The notes: generated by a model not told the origin, from the sequence alone. A stretch of 64,000 nucleotides of DNA from Pseudomonas putida (GCF_028682455.1 NZ_JANHLD010000002.1:1302001-1366000), one strand, 5' to 3'. Counted from the stretch's first letter, positions 42,981-51,959 are shown. Made by a program: numbers and translations.

Positions 42981-43279
42981 GCAGCGCCTACAAACTCGTT
43001 TGCCCCCACTGCAACGGAAAGATGCGTATCCGCACCAGCGAAGGCACCCACATTTTCCTGCGGATTGCCTACCTGCAATGCGTGAACGAGGCCTGCGGCT
43101 GGTCCGTGCGCGCCCAGTTCGAAATGACCCACGAAATGAGCCCAAGCGGGATGCCGAACCCTTCTGTTCGCCTGCCCGTGGCGCCTGTAGCCCTTCGGCG
43201 CCAGGCCATGAAGTCCGCGGCTGTTGATGATCAACCCGACCTGCTGGACCAACTGGACATGGAGCAAGCCACCGCATGA
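42977..43279 (+). CDS. ogr: Ogr/Delta-like zinc-finger late activator
   Basis: 100 aa, GTG start overlapping the previous gene. CPHCNGKMRIRTSEGTH and QCVNEACGW supply the four Cys of the Ogr/Delta family, which recruits RNA polymerase to P2 late promoters. It should switch on the head and tail operons. It lies in the early operon rather than next to D as in P2. Confidence 0.85.
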   Translation: MSSAYKLVCPHCNGKMRIRTSEGTHIFLRIAYLQCVNEACGWSVRAQFEMTHEMSPSGMPNPSVRLPVAPVALRRQAMKSAAVDDQPDLLDQLDMEQATA

Positions 43280-43650
43280 ACGCAATCGCCCTGACCACCA
43301 ACCCAGAAACCGATTACCGCGCCGCCATGCAGCAAGCCACCTTGGCCTTCTTGTTCCGACGCGAAGGCTTGCACCTGGCCGGCGACCACCAGGTACTCGA
43401 CAACTGCCGTGCCTTCCTGACCATTTCGCTGGAAGTGCCCGATCACCTGGTGCAGCGCATCGCTGAGCTGGCTGTCGCAGAGTTCGAGAGCAAGACCACC
43501 AAGCGCCTGAAACTTGTAGGGGTGTGCGCTACCAGCGGGATCTACCGCCCGCGGCTGGTGCTGCTGGATACCGTCACCCAGCACCGATACCCAGTACCAG
43601 CGCGCTACCTACCGCGCCGCATGCTGCAACACCGCGACACCTCGAAGTAA
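43276..43650 (+). CDS. Early phage protein of unknown function
   Basis: 124-aa protein (starts MNAIALTTNPETDYR) overlapping the Ogr-like gene by four bases, so co-translated. It contains AMQQATLAFLFRREGLHLAG and a basic C-terminus (PARYLPRRMLQHRD). Not recognised. Its position suggests a role in early regulation or replication. Confidence 0.65.
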   Translation: MNAIALTTNPETDYRAAMQQATLAFLFRREGLHLAGDHQVLDNCRAFLTISLEVPDHLVQRIAELAVAEFESKTTKRLKLVGVCATSGIYRPRLVLLDTVTQHRYPVPARYLPRRMLQHRDTSK

Positions 43651-43722
43651 CCCAGAACCAACCCCTTCCCAATGCCCCGTACTGCGTGGGTAAGGGGAAA
43701 CTGCATTTATTCGGTGGCAAAC

Positions 43723-43965
43723 ATGACCAGAATCATCATCCAGCTGGAGCTGGAAGAGCAGCAGGCAGAGCGGTATTTGCAGTGGCTGAACTCCCAATAC
43801 AGCACCACCATGGCCGAGGTCTGGCACTCCGACCGCTATCGCCATGTGCCCAGCGGCGAGCGTGGGCCCAAAGTACTCCGCGATGTACCTCACCTGGTCG
43901 GGATTGGCCGCACCTGCCGCGAGCTGAGAAAGCAACTCGAAAACTCCGGGGAGCGTGCGCAGTGA
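43723..43965 (+). CDS. Small early phage protein
   Basis: 80 aa from the ATG at 43723 (MTRIIIQLELEEQQAERYLQ); the longer frame from 43672 has no site. Helical and charged. It overlaps the primase gene start by four bases (GTGA). Unknown function. Confidence 0.6.
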   Translation: MTRIIIQLELEEQQAERYLQWLNSQYSTTMAEVWHSDRYRHVPSGERGPKVLRDVPHLVGIGRTCRELRKQLENSGERAQ

Positions 43966-46706
43966 GCCGGAAGCCGATGGAGCACAGCCTGCGCGCCGAA
44001 GTCCTGCGCCGCCTGCAGGATAACTACGGCCTCAAGCCGATCGCGAACACCAATTACATGCGCAAGGGCAAATGCCCAACTTGCGGCAAGCTGGAGCTGT
44101 ACTCCCGCCAAGATGAGCCATGGTTCATCAAGTGCGGTCGTGGTAAGTGCGGGGATCAGTGGCATGTCAAAGAACTGTTCGACGACCTTTTCGACGACTA
44201 CAGCAAACGCTACCCAACTTCCCAGGAAGCACCGCGGGCATCGGCCGATGCCTATATGCAATACGCTCGTGGCTTCGACTTGGGCATCGTCAAGGGCTGG
44301 TACAGCCAGGACAACTACTGGGACCGAAACCTCGGGATCGGCAGCGCCACCGTGCGTTTCAAGCTGGAGCACGGCGAGTACTGGGAGCGCCTGATTGATC
44401 AGCCTCACCGCTTCGGCAAGAAGAAGGCGCGCTTTGCGCCTGGCCAGTCGCCGCGCGGTTACTGGTGGTGCCCGCCCTGTGTTGATCTGACCACAGTTGA
44501 CGAACTCTGGATCGTCGAAGGCATCTTCGATGCCACCGCACTGGTGCACAACCAGGTCGACGCCGTCTCCGCAATGAGCTCGGGTGCCTTCCCGTTCGAA
44601 TCACTCAAGCAACTGGCCAAGCAGCGCAACGAGGCCGGTCAAAGGCTGCCCCGCCTGGTATGGGCGCTGGATAACGAGCCTGGGGCACACCGCTACACCC
44701 GTAAGCACGCCGCGATGGCGCGTGACCTCGGCTACACCTGCCAGGCAGCGCAAATCCCGCAGCAGGGGCGCAAAGTCGACTGGAACGATTTGCACCAGCG
44801 CTGGCACTTCATCGACGAAGACAAGCGCCAAGAACAGATCGACAAGGACCTGCGCGAAGCCCGCTATCACGGCAGCCTGCTGCTGGCCGACAGCGCGGCA
44901 GAAAAGGGCGTGCTGATGTACGACTGGCGCGAGCGCCAGGAATTTCACTTCTCGTTCGAGAACCGCCTGTACTGGTTCAAGATGGATGTGGAGAAGTTCA
45001 ACAAGGCACAGCAGCAGCTGGATGAGTCCGAGCGGCAGGAGGACCTCGTACTCACGGACCGCCAGCGCCGCGACAAGGCACTGCGTCAGTGCGGTGCGGT
45101 GATCGAGATCGCCAACTGTTTCCCACAGGCACTGTACTTCCAGCGGAACGAAGTCACGGACGAGTCTTGGTACTACTTCCGCGTCGACTTCCCACACGAC
45201 GAGCCGAGCGTGCTGAACACCTTCACCGGTGGCCAGGTTGCAGCAGCGAGCGAGTTCAAGAAGCGCCTACTGGGCATGGCGGCTGGCGCCGTGTTCACCG
45301 GTACCGGCTCCCAGCTTGATCGAATCATGCAACATCAGCTGTTCGGCCTGAAAACCGTTAAGACCATAGACTATGTCGGCTATAGCAAGGAGCACGGTTG
45401 CTACGTGTTTGGCGACCTGGCCGTGCGTGGTGGCGTGCTGGAGAGGGTCAATGCTGAGGACTACTTCGAGTTCAAAGGGCTGCGCCTGAAGACGCTGCAG
45501 AAGTCGATCCGCCTGGAGATCAGCCAAGACGCCACAACCTATCGCCCGAACTGGTTCAACTGGCTGTGGACCTGCTTCAACACCCAAGGAACCATCGCCC
45601 TCGCCTTCTGGTTTGGCTCGCTGTTTGCCGAACAGATCCGCGCCGAGTTCCAGTCCTTCCCGTTCTTGGAAGTGACAGGCGAGGCCGGCGCCGGCAAGTC
45701 CACGCTGTTGATGTTCCTGTGGAAACTGCTGGGCCGGCAGGACGAGGAAGGCGATGACCCGATCAAGATGACCAAGGCAGGCCTGCGCCGCTGGCTGAGC
45801 CAGACATCGGGCATGCCGGTGGTGATGCTGGAGGCCGACCGCAGCGATGCAGAGACTGGCGCCGCCAAGTCCTTCGACTTCGACCAGTTCAAGCCGCTGT
45901 TCAACGGTCGCGGCCTTGGTCTAACCGGGGTCAAGAACGGAGGCAACGACACCAATGCCCCGCCCTTCCGCGCCACGCTGGTGTTCAGCCAGAACGCCCC
46001 GGTGGTCGCATCGGAAGCCATTCTCACCCGGATCGTGAAGCTGCACTTCGTGCGCCCGGAGGTGACCAGCGAGAGCCGCTCGGCCGCCGACAACCTTAAC
46101 CACCTGCAGGCCAGCGAAGTGAGCCACTTCCTGCTGATGGCTGCCAAGGCGGAACAGAAAGTCATGGAGACCTTCCGCACCCAGGTGAAGCTGCACGAAC
46201 AGGCCCTGCGCGAGCAACGAGAGATCCGCATCGAGCGGATTATCAAGAACCACGCCCAGATGATGGCGCTGGTCGACGCCCTGCGCGTGGTGGTGCCCAT
46301 GAGCGACCGCCAGTACGAAGCCACCCAGCGCGAACTGCGTGCCATGGCCGTGGGTCGGCAGCACGCGGTGAACGCCGACCCGAAAGAGGTCGCCGAGTTC
46401 TGGGAAGTGTTCGATTACCTGCAGTCGCTCAGCGAAGACCCGATTGTGGACCACAGCAAGAATGCCGAGCTGATCGCGGTCCACCTCAACGAATTCTGCG
46501 AGCGCGCAGCCGAGCACAAACAGAAGCTGGCCGATGCCACCACGCTGCGCAACCTGCTGCGCAACAGCAAGTCTCGCCCCTTTGTCAGCAACAACCACGC
46601 CGTCGACAGCGCCGTGCGGGCTGCATTCAACAGCCGCACCACGGCCGCGAACCTGCGGCCGACCACGGTGAAGTGCTGGACATTCAAGGCCGCCAAGGCC
46701 GGATAA
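43962..46706 (+). CDS. Phage primase-helicase (zinc finger, toprim, P-loop)
   Basis: 914 aa from the GTG at 43962; the frame is open back to 43524 over other genes. A zinc finger (CPTCGKLELYSRQDEPWF ... CGRGKCGD, residues about 30-65) is followed by a toprim domain (ELWIVEGIFDATALVHNQVD; RLVWALDNEPG) and a C-terminal helicase with Walker A GEAGAGKST and VVMLEADRSDAE as a possible Walker B. It can prime and unwind at the phage origin. P2 itself uses the rolling-circle nickase gpA, which is absent here. Confidence 0.85.
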   Translation: MSRKPMEHSLRAEVLRRLQDNYGLKPIANTNYMRKGKCPTCGKLELYSRQDEPWFIKCGRGKCGDQWHVKELFDDLFDDYSKRYPTSQEAPRASADAYMQYARGFDLGIVKGWYSQDNYWDRNLGIGSATVRFKLEHGEYWERLIDQPHRFGKKKARFAPGQSPRGYWWCPPCVDLTTVDELWIVEGIFDATALVHNQVDAVSAMSSGAFPFESLKQLAKQRNEAGQRLPRLVWALDNEPGAHRYTRKHAAMARDLGYTCQAAQIPQQGRKVDWNDLHQRWHFIDEDKRQEQIDKDLREARYHGSLLLADSAAEKGVLMYDWRERQEFHFSFENRLYWFKMDVEKFNKAQQQLDESERQEDLVLTDRQRRDKALRQCGAVIEIANCFPQALYFQRNEVTDESWYYFRVDFPHDEPSVLNTFTGGQVAAASEFKKRLLGMAAGAVFTGTGSQLDRIMQHQLFGLKTVKTIDYVGYSKEHGCYVFGDLAVRGGVLERVNAEDYFEFKGLRLKTLQKSIRLEISQDATTYRPNWFNWLWTCFNTQGTIALAFWFGSLFAEQIRAEFQSFPFLEVTGEAGAGKSTLLMFLWKLLGRQDEEGDDPIKMTKAGLRRWLSQTSGMPVVMLEADRSDAETGAAKSFDFDQFKPLFNGRGLGLTGVKNGGNDTNAPPFRATLVFSQNAPVVASEAILTRIVKLHFVRPEVTSESRSAADNLNHLQASEVSHFLLMAAKAEQKVMETFRTQVKLHEQALREQREIRIERIIKNHAQMMALVDALRVVVPMSDRQYEATQRELRAMAVGRQHAVNADPKEVAEFWEVFDYLQSLSEDPIVDHSKNAELIAVHLNEFCERAAEHKQKLADATTLRNLLRNSKSRPFVSNNHAVDSAVRAAFNSRTTAANLRPTTVKCWTFKAAKAG

Positions 46707-46736
46707 CCCGAAACCCAGTGCTGCAACACCGGAATC

Positions 46737-46761
46737 AACCCCAAGGAGAAACGATATGCAA
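46737..46761 (+). repeat. Duplicated 25-bp translation leader, copy 1
   Basis: 25 bases identical to 47187-47211, spanning AAGGAG and the ATGCAA start. Two successive small genes therefore share exactly the same ribosome-binding leader. Confidence 0.8.
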
Positions 46762-47142
46762 ACCGTGAAATCAGCGCCCGTGGTGGACGAGCTGGACCGG
46801 CTGAACATGGCGCTGGCCTTCCAAACCTGGGCAGAAGACCGCGGCTACGACCTCAAGACCGGAACGGACGGCGCATTCAGCAACGTTGAAACACGCGCAG
46901 CGTGGCTCGGCTTTGAGGCGGCTCACGGACCAGCCGGTTGCATCGCGAAGGGGCAGCAGCTCTATGCGCGAATCAAGGAGTCCAGCGAGTACGCCCACCA
47001 GACCGACCAGTTGTTCCCGGTCAGCGTTGGACAGCCCACGCATGGTGACTACGTCGTGGCCGGCGGACCTGGAGGGGTTTACCGGATGCGCGACGTGGAC
47101 CTCTACGTGATCACGAACGGCAAGCAAACCCGGCTCAAGTAA
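46756..47142 (+). CDS. Phage protein of unknown function
   Basis: 128 aa (starts MQTVKSAPVVDELDRLN) with a strong AAGGAG site. NVETRAAWLGFEAAHG resembles small C-terminal tags of phage early proteins. The end (GGVYRMRDVDLYVITNGK) is beta-rich. No function assigned. Between primase and integrase. Confidence 0.65.
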   Translation: MQTVKSAPVVDELDRLNMALAFQTWAEDRGYDLKTGTDGAFSNVETRAAWLGFEAAHGPAGCIAKGQQLYARIKESSEYAHQTDQLFPVSVGQPTHGDYVVAGGPGGVYRMRDVDLYVITNGKQTRLK

Positions 47143-47186
47143 GCAGAAAGGAGGCGCTGGGGAGCTGCAACTCCCCCGCGCCGACT

Positions 47187-47211
47187 AACCCCAAGGAGAA
47201 ACGATATGCAA
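47187..47211 (+). repeat. Duplicated 25-bp translation leader, copy 2
   Basis: Second copy of the leader at 46737-46761. The repeat stops a few bases into the coding sequence, so it is the leader, not the gene, that was copied or conserved. Confidence 0.8.
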
Positions 47212-47445
47212 GTAGAAACCCCCGAAGCCAGCGCCGAGAAGGCTACCACAGGAAAACGCCCACGGCTGGCTAGCCATGCGCTGGACTTGCCCAACCACTG
47301 CGACATCTGCAATACCGCCCGCTCGACCAGGAAGCACCAGCGATGCAGTCAGATCCGCCAGCAGCGCAAATCTGCGGAATGGGAAGCCTACATGGCCAAC
47401 GTCCAGGCCAAGAAAGCACAGCAGGTGCGTCGTTATGCTCGCTAA
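47206..47445 (+). CDS. Small basic zinc-finger-like phage protein
   Basis: 79-aa basic protein. HCDICNTARSTRKHQRCSQI contains His and three Cys that could hold a zinc ion, and the C-terminus is a basic helix (WEAYMANVQAKKAQQVRRY). It may bind nucleic acid. Unknown function; it uses the duplicated leader. Confidence 0.6.
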   Translation: MQVETPEASAEKATTGKRPRLASHALDLPNHCDICNTARSTRKHQRCSQIRQQRKSAEWEAYMANVQAKKAQQVRRYAR

Positions 47446-47520
47446 GAGGAAACCGTACCACCTCACGCCAAGAACTGACGCCCCGAACTTCTAGGCCCAG
47501 AAACAGGTCTTGCCCCCTAC

Positions 47521-47541
47521 ACGGCCCATAAACTGGGCCGT
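47521..47541. terminator. Hairpin before the integrase gene
   Basis: ACGGCCCA / TGGGCCGT with a 5-base loop, 25 bases before the integrase ATG. It could end the early transcript and insulate the integrase; the T-run after it is imperfect. Confidence 0.5.
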
Positions 47542-47565
47542 ATCTTCGTTTTCGAGTGGAAAATA

Positions 47566-48735
47566 ATGGCAGCTGGAGTCGAAGTACGCGGCAACCACGT
47601 CCGCGTGTATTTCCGTTACCAAGGCGAGCTGTGCCGGGAAACCATTCCCGGTGACGCCTCGCCCGCAAACCTTGCTAACGCCGAGCGCCTGATCGGAATC
47701 ATCAATTACGAGATTGAGACCGGCACATTCAACTATGCCCGACACTTTCCCGAGTCCCCGCGCGTCAAGACCAACACCCTCAGTCACTACATCGACCTTT
47801 GGCTAGAAATCAAGGGCAACCAGATGGCCGCCAGCGGCTTCGCCATGTACCGAAGCCGCACAGAGAAGCATATTCGCCCGCGCTGGGGAGACCAGCAGGC
47901 AGATCGGATTGATCACCTGGATATCCAGCACTGGGTGCAAACCGTGCTGATGCCCAAGCTGCACAACAAGACTGTGCGCGAAATCGTCAGTCACCTGCGC
48001 CAGATCTTCCAGCTGTACCGCACGCGGAACCGCTACGCCTTCGACCCCACCGACGGAATCACCATTTCACTGCCAGACGCCGATGACCCTGATCCGTTCA
48101 CCCGTGAAGAAATCGCGGCAATCCTTGGACAGCACACTGAACGAGAACAGGAAATCAACCTGACGGAATTCATGATTTGGACCGGCCCGCGCGTCAGCGA
48201 GGCGATGGCGCTTGCCTGGGAGGACGTCGACTTGGTGGCCGGCACCGTGGAGATTCGCCGCGCCCGGGTTGCCGGCCAGTACAAAGTGACCAAGACCCGG
48301 CGCTCGACGCGCAAGGTCAAACTGCTCGCGCCAGCCCTTCGCGCCCTGCAGGCGCAAGCCAGATTCACCCAGAACCTGCCGTCGGAACTGATCGAGGTCG
48401 TCGATCGCGACAACCGGACGGTGCGAGAGCAGCGCGTGCGCTTTGTCTTCCACAACAGCGCCACCGGTGAGCCGTACCGCTCTTCCGATGTTCTGCGGCA
48501 TGGTTGGTGGATTACGCATCTGGAGAAAGCCGGTGTCCGCCAGCGCGGGCCGAACACCTGCCGGCACACGTTCGCCAGCCAGATGCTGAGCAGCGGCATT
48601 GCCACGCCGGAGTGGATCGCAGATCAGATGGGGCACACGTCGACAGCGATGATCTTCAAGCACTACGCGAAGTGGATTAGCGAGGACGGCCCGGATGTGG
48701 TGGGGTTGTTGAATCAGGCGCTCAGGCTGACCTGA
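47566..48735 (+). CDS. int: Prophage tyrosine integrase
   Basis: 389 aa. A beta-rich N-terminal arm-binding part (GVEVRGNHVRVYFRYQGE) and core-binding domain (SHYIDLWLEIKGNQM...) are followed by the catalytic domain: Arg in MIWTGPRVSEAMALAWEDV, TCRHTFASQML, and MGHTSTAMIFKHYAK with the nucleophile Tyr. It ends 120 bases before the right attachment repeat. It should catalyse integration into the tRNA 3' end. Confidence 0.95.
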   Translation: MAAGVEVRGNHVRVYFRYQGELCRETIPGDASPANLANAERLIGIINYEIETGTFNYARHFPESPRVKTNTLSHYIDLWLEIKGNQMAASGFAMYRSRTEKHIRPRWGDQQADRIDHLDIQHWVQTVLMPKLHNKTVREIVSHLRQIFQLYRTRNRYAFDPTDGITISLPDADDPDPFTREEIAAILGQHTEREQEINLTEFMIWTGPRVSEAMALAWEDVDLVAGTVEIRRARVAGQYKVTKTRRSTRKVKLLAPALRALQAQARFTQNLPSELIEVVDRDNRTVREQRVRFVFHNSATGEPYRSSDVLRHGWWITHLEKAGVRQRGPNTCRHTFASQMLSSGIATPEWIADQMGHTSTAMIFKHYAKWISEDGPDVVGLLNQALRLT

Positions 48736-48745
48736 ACGGACAAAA

Positions 48746-48768
48746 AAAGGGGCCGCAAGGGCCCCTTT
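48746..48768 (+). terminator. Intrinsic terminator after the integrase
   Basis: AAAGGGGCC / GGCCCCTTT with a 5-base loop and flanking A/T, ten bases after the int stop. It is usable in both directions. Confidence 0.8.
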
Positions 48769-48855
48769 CTTCTGCCTGTCATTCCCAAAGTGTTCCCAAA
48801 ACGCTCCCATTTGAGGGTCAAGCGGTGGCGAACACCAATGAAATCAAGCACTTGT

Positions 48856-48880
48856 ATGGCGGAAGCGTAGAGATTCGAAC
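48856..48880. repeat. Right prophage attachment site
   Basis: Exact 25-base copy of 16098-16122. Here too the bases to the right do not complete a tRNA, so another element or a rearrangement must separate this copy from the intact tRNA. TTCCCA repeats about 11 bases apart just inside (48782-48810) may be integrase arm sites. Confidence 0.8.
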
Positions 48881-49420
48881 CCTTATCCAAGGTACCCTCC
48901 CCAAAACACCCCATCCACCCTTGAAATCAAACACCCTCACAAACCCCAATCCCCAATGATTTCGGTGCTTCCCGATGCACCGCTTTCCGCCCACGAAGCA
49001 TGCATCTGACTGCACACTTACTAATTCTAGGAAAATCATTGGGTTACGGTTCGGATCAGCAGCTTTACCGACACAGAGTGGACGCCCGATTGCTCTACAT
49101 CTCCTTGGCCACGGCCCTGAACTGGACTTCGACCGATCAGAGCTCAATGACAATGCCCTGCAACCCTTCAAATCAGTTCCTTTTGGTCATCCGTCATTTG
49201 CACTTTCTTTTCAGCGTCGCCTACCGCTATGTTCGCTCATCAACCTAGATGGCCGGCTCACGTCTGATTTGCTACCAAAGGTTAAGCATGACAAAAGCCG
49301 GTAAAGCCTGCGAATAAAGGGGCAAGGGTTGAGCCAGCCCAAATGCATCAAGCCCTGAGAACTAATCCCAAGGCTTGATTTCAAACAGCCCAAAGAGGTT
49401 TTATGAGCGACGCACACGCG
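48881..49420. other. 540 bases right of the prophage without a supported gene
   Basis: Several short frames exist (for example 48975-49304, plus strand), but none has a ribosome binding site or a recognisable family. It may be the decayed end of the neighbouring element. Confidence 0.4.
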
Positions 49421-50083
49421 TCAGGACATATGCCGCTTTCTTTTATTGCCTGCCAAAGCACCGCCGTCGTCTATGACTACTTGCCTCGCTAGAGAAAACC
49501 ACGACTCGAAAACATCCTGGTTCTTCTGAATGTGCAGCTCCAAATCTGCTATTGCGTCGGCAATATCGCGCTTCGGCTTTTTCTGAAGCTTGCCACTCTT
49601 GTTCTTACGCGATTTCTTTTCCGAAGAGAGACACTGAGGAACACTTTCGTTCCAGCGCTGCAGATCTGAATAGGCCGAATGGGTTATTGCTAAATCACCT
49701 TCACACGAGTACAACTCGCAGTCTCTATTGCGGGCCAAATCTTGACAGTGCCCCAAGTCCCATTCGCCTGCACACTTAAAATAAACCAACAAGTAATTTG
49801 CTGTAAGTGGAGGCTGCCCCCAAAACAGCACATCTCTACTCGAACGCCACTCATCCTCGTCTAACCGCTCAGGCAAACTTCGCGCAGACGAAATATTATA
49901 TTCATTGACGCTGGCAAGGCATGATTCAGAAATGGAAATCCGCATCTCAGTTATGCTTTTGACCAGATACTTATAAGTACTTCCAGTAGCAGTAGTCGAG
50001 TATTCACCTATGCAGCTTGATCCAAGCCCCAAGAGATCATGAGAGCTACCAACTACTAACGCTGTACTTGTGGTCTTTTTCAT
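49421..50083 (-). CDS. Unknown island protein
   Basis: 220-aa protein (starts MKKTTSTALVVGSSHDLLGL) with AT-rich codon use. Segments VLFWGQPPLTANYLLVYFKC and DIADAIADLELHIQKNQDVF give no family, and a Lys-rich linker (SEKKSRKNKSGKLQKKPKR) joins two parts. The ribosome binding site is weak. Its place just inside the island right of the prophage suggests cargo. Confidence 0.5.
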   Translation of the reverse strand: MKKTTSTALVVGSSHDLLGLGSSCIGEYSTTATGSTYKYLVKSITEMRISISESCLASVNEYNISSARSLPERLDEDEWRSSRDVLFWGQPPLTANYLLVYFKCAGEWDLGHCQDLARNRDCELYSCEGDLAITHSAYSDLQRWNESVPQCLSSEKKSRKNKSGKLQKKPKRDIADAIADLELHIQKNQDVFESWFSLARQVVIDDGGALAGNKRKRHMS

Positions 50084-50183
50084 AACTGAACCTGACCTGA
50101 ATTCAATTTACTATAAATAATCATATCTGATGCTCCGCTACGCGTCAAAACGGGAAAAATATCCTTGTCATTCAACTGCATAG

Positions 50184-50759
50184 CTAGGCAACATTCCGAA
50201 TCAACTGATGATAACGCGGCTTTGCGCCTCGTGCCGCGAGCCTTTTATCTGTTTCCGTCAGCTCGAAGCGCATTTCCTTGTACCGCATAATCAGCTCGGC
50301 AGCTGGGCGCGATACAGCGACTTGCTTGGCTTGGATTACGACCGCAAAGAACTCTGCCTGCATGAGCGCCACCGTAAGGAATACCCCTTTGAGCGGGCTG
50401 TCGGGCCACGGGTTCCCTTCGATGTAACGGACATTGACGCTGACCGTACCCCTCGAAACACGGGCGTACATGAGACCGCACAGCACACCTTGCGAGTAGA
50501 AGGCTGCCTCGATTTTTTTGGGCTTTTTGCGATGGCGTTCAAGAAAACTGCGCCAGTCCCAGGCGACTCGGCATTCAGGATGCTTGCGCCACTGCGTGTC
50601 CACGATGTGGTATTCCGCGCCCCCGATGCCGCGAACGGTCACCTTCAGGGGGACAGGCATCTTTTCGCAGTAAGCCGTTAGCATGGCGAACGCCGCCTGG
50701 GAATACTCATGGTACTGCTTGTGCTTGCTGTAGAGGCAGAGGTTTGCATCCACTCCCAT
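50184..50759 (-). CDS. Probable GNAT-fold protein
   Basis: 191 aa from the ATG at 50759 with GGGAA six bases upstream; the frame is open to 50834. The pattern IEAAFYSQGVLCGLMYARVS then NVRYIEGNPW and the helix VFLTVALMQAEFFAVVIQAK resembles GNAT strands 3-5 and their acetyl-CoA helix. The end has RYKEMRFEL, a motif-B-like turn. Substrate unknown. One of several GNAT-like genes in the island. Confidence 0.5.
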   Translation of the reverse strand: MGVDANLCLYSKHKQYHEYSQAAFAMLTAYCEKMPVPLKVTVRGIGGAEYHIVDTQWRKHPECRVAWDWRSFLERHRKKPKKIEAAFYSQGVLCGLMYARVSRGTVSVNVRYIEGNPWPDSPLKGVFLTVALMQAEFFAVVIQAKQVAVSRPAAELIMRYKEMRFELTETDKRLAARGAKPRYHQLIRNVA

Positions 50760-51194
50760 TCGCGATTCCCTAACGGCGTTCCGTGCTAAGATTTGTAACC
50801 GCGCAGTATAATGGCACCGCACCATCAAAGCCATAGCAGAACCGCACTCTCGCCTTGCGGCTGGACGGAGCCGGCATGCTCACTTCACATGCCCGGACAA
50901 TACCTAACGCCAGATAGCCAATCTGATCATGGCTCCAGCGACCGCCTCGCAATCGGCCATCCTTCAGGGCCCTGTGAAGATTGGGCAAAGAAGCCCTAGA
51001 CACTGCGCCCGGGCATAGCAACATGTGCAGCGTAACCGTGTCATACCTGTACTAGGTACGTAACAAGGAACTCATCGTGCTTCACAATCGCCAAGCAGCG
51101 CTGACTTTCTTGTTGCTTCGCGCGCACTGAAAAGGGTCGGGTTTATCCCTTTTTAGTCAAATGCGCCCCCTGCAGCTTTTCGTGTAAAACAGCG

Positions 51195-51458
51195 CTAGCT
51201 TGGCATCTGCCAGCTCTTGGCATCGATGTTTGCGGTCACGAAAGACCCTTTCGCGCCAGTAAATCGGCATTCGAAGGTGTTGGTGTTGTGAAGATTAGCT
51301 CCGGCCAAATTCGCCCTGGAGAAATCAGCACGTCGCAGATACGGGAGCCTCATGTCAGCACCTTCCAGATCGGCCTCAGAAAAATTGGCCCCGTAGATGT
51401 TGACGCCCGGAAGAATGGTTGGATCGACGTAGTAAGTGATAAATTTGCAATGGCGCAA
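51195..51458 (-). CDS. Pentapeptide-repeat protein, perhaps frameshifted at its start
   Basis: 87 aa with pentapeptide repeats (GANFSEADLEGADMRLPYLR; ADFSRANLAGANLHN), which build right-handed quadrilateral helices. The frame begins at a TTG with AAGGAG five bases upstream, and QGADL just before it still fits the repeat. An ATG at 51499 in another frame gives MSEELYAVLIKE, a plausible natural N-terminus, so a one-base indel is possible. Function not predictable; some relatives protect DNA gyrase. Confidence 0.6.
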   Translation of the reverse strand: MRHCKFITYYVDPTILPGVNIYGANFSEADLEGADMRLPYLRRADFSRANLAGANLHNTNTFECRFTGAKGSFVTANIDAKSWQMPS

Positions 51459-51959
51459 GTCAGCTCCTTGATAAGAACTGCATACAGTTCCTCAGACATC
51501 CCAGATGACGCCATGGACTACCCCCGGTACGATAGACATCCCCGGCCTACGCTTTGAGCATAGGAGGAGATGCTTCTCCGAGCGGCCACTGAAGGTGGCA
51601 AGCACCTCAGGAAATTTTACGCAGAGTGCCGGTTGCGCCAGCTCAAGTACAGTAACGGCAGGATCACCTTTTCCAGACGAAAATATCCTGAAGAATACTT
51701 CATACCGAGCAAGGCAAATGCAAAGATACTCAGCCGCTGCGGTGACCCACTACGCAAATAATATTCATATAGAGCGCTACCTTAATAGCACGAGCGGTTA
51801 CTCAAAATACCGGAGTGTGTAGTAGATCGGATAATTAGCCAGGTTACGCAAGGGAAATAAGCGGCCATTATCGGGTACTGACGGCACTCCGATGCGTTGC
51901 GCTAGACTAAATGCGCATGCTACGGCAACTAATATAGCTTACGTGCTGGCGCGTATGAA
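51459..51959. other. 500-base gap in the island
   Basis: No supported gene apart from the possible N-terminus of the pentapeptide gene. AT-rich towards the right. Confidence 0.35.

Larger units (their letters stand above)
16098..48880 (+). mobile_element. P2-type prophage, about 32.8 kb
   Basis: Bounded by the 25-bp direct repeats, with integrase beside the right repeat. Virion genes keep P2 order: Q and P on the minus strand, then O, N, M, L, X, lysis, R, S, V, W, J, I, H, fibre genes, FI, FII, E, T, U, D. The regulatory and replication part (repressor, Cro-like, CII/YmfL-like, Ogr-like, primase-helicase) differs from P2. Apart from one split accessory gene near the left end, every expected morphogenesis gene reads open, so the prophage may be functional. 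Confidence 0.9.

Noticed and set aside
48975..49304. 109-codon plus frame right of the prophage
   Set aside because: No ribosome binding site, overlapping competing frames, no family.
50770..51024. 84-codon minus-strand frame upstream of the GNAT-like gene
   Set aside because: No ribosome binding site; probably the leader of the downstream gene read in another frame.
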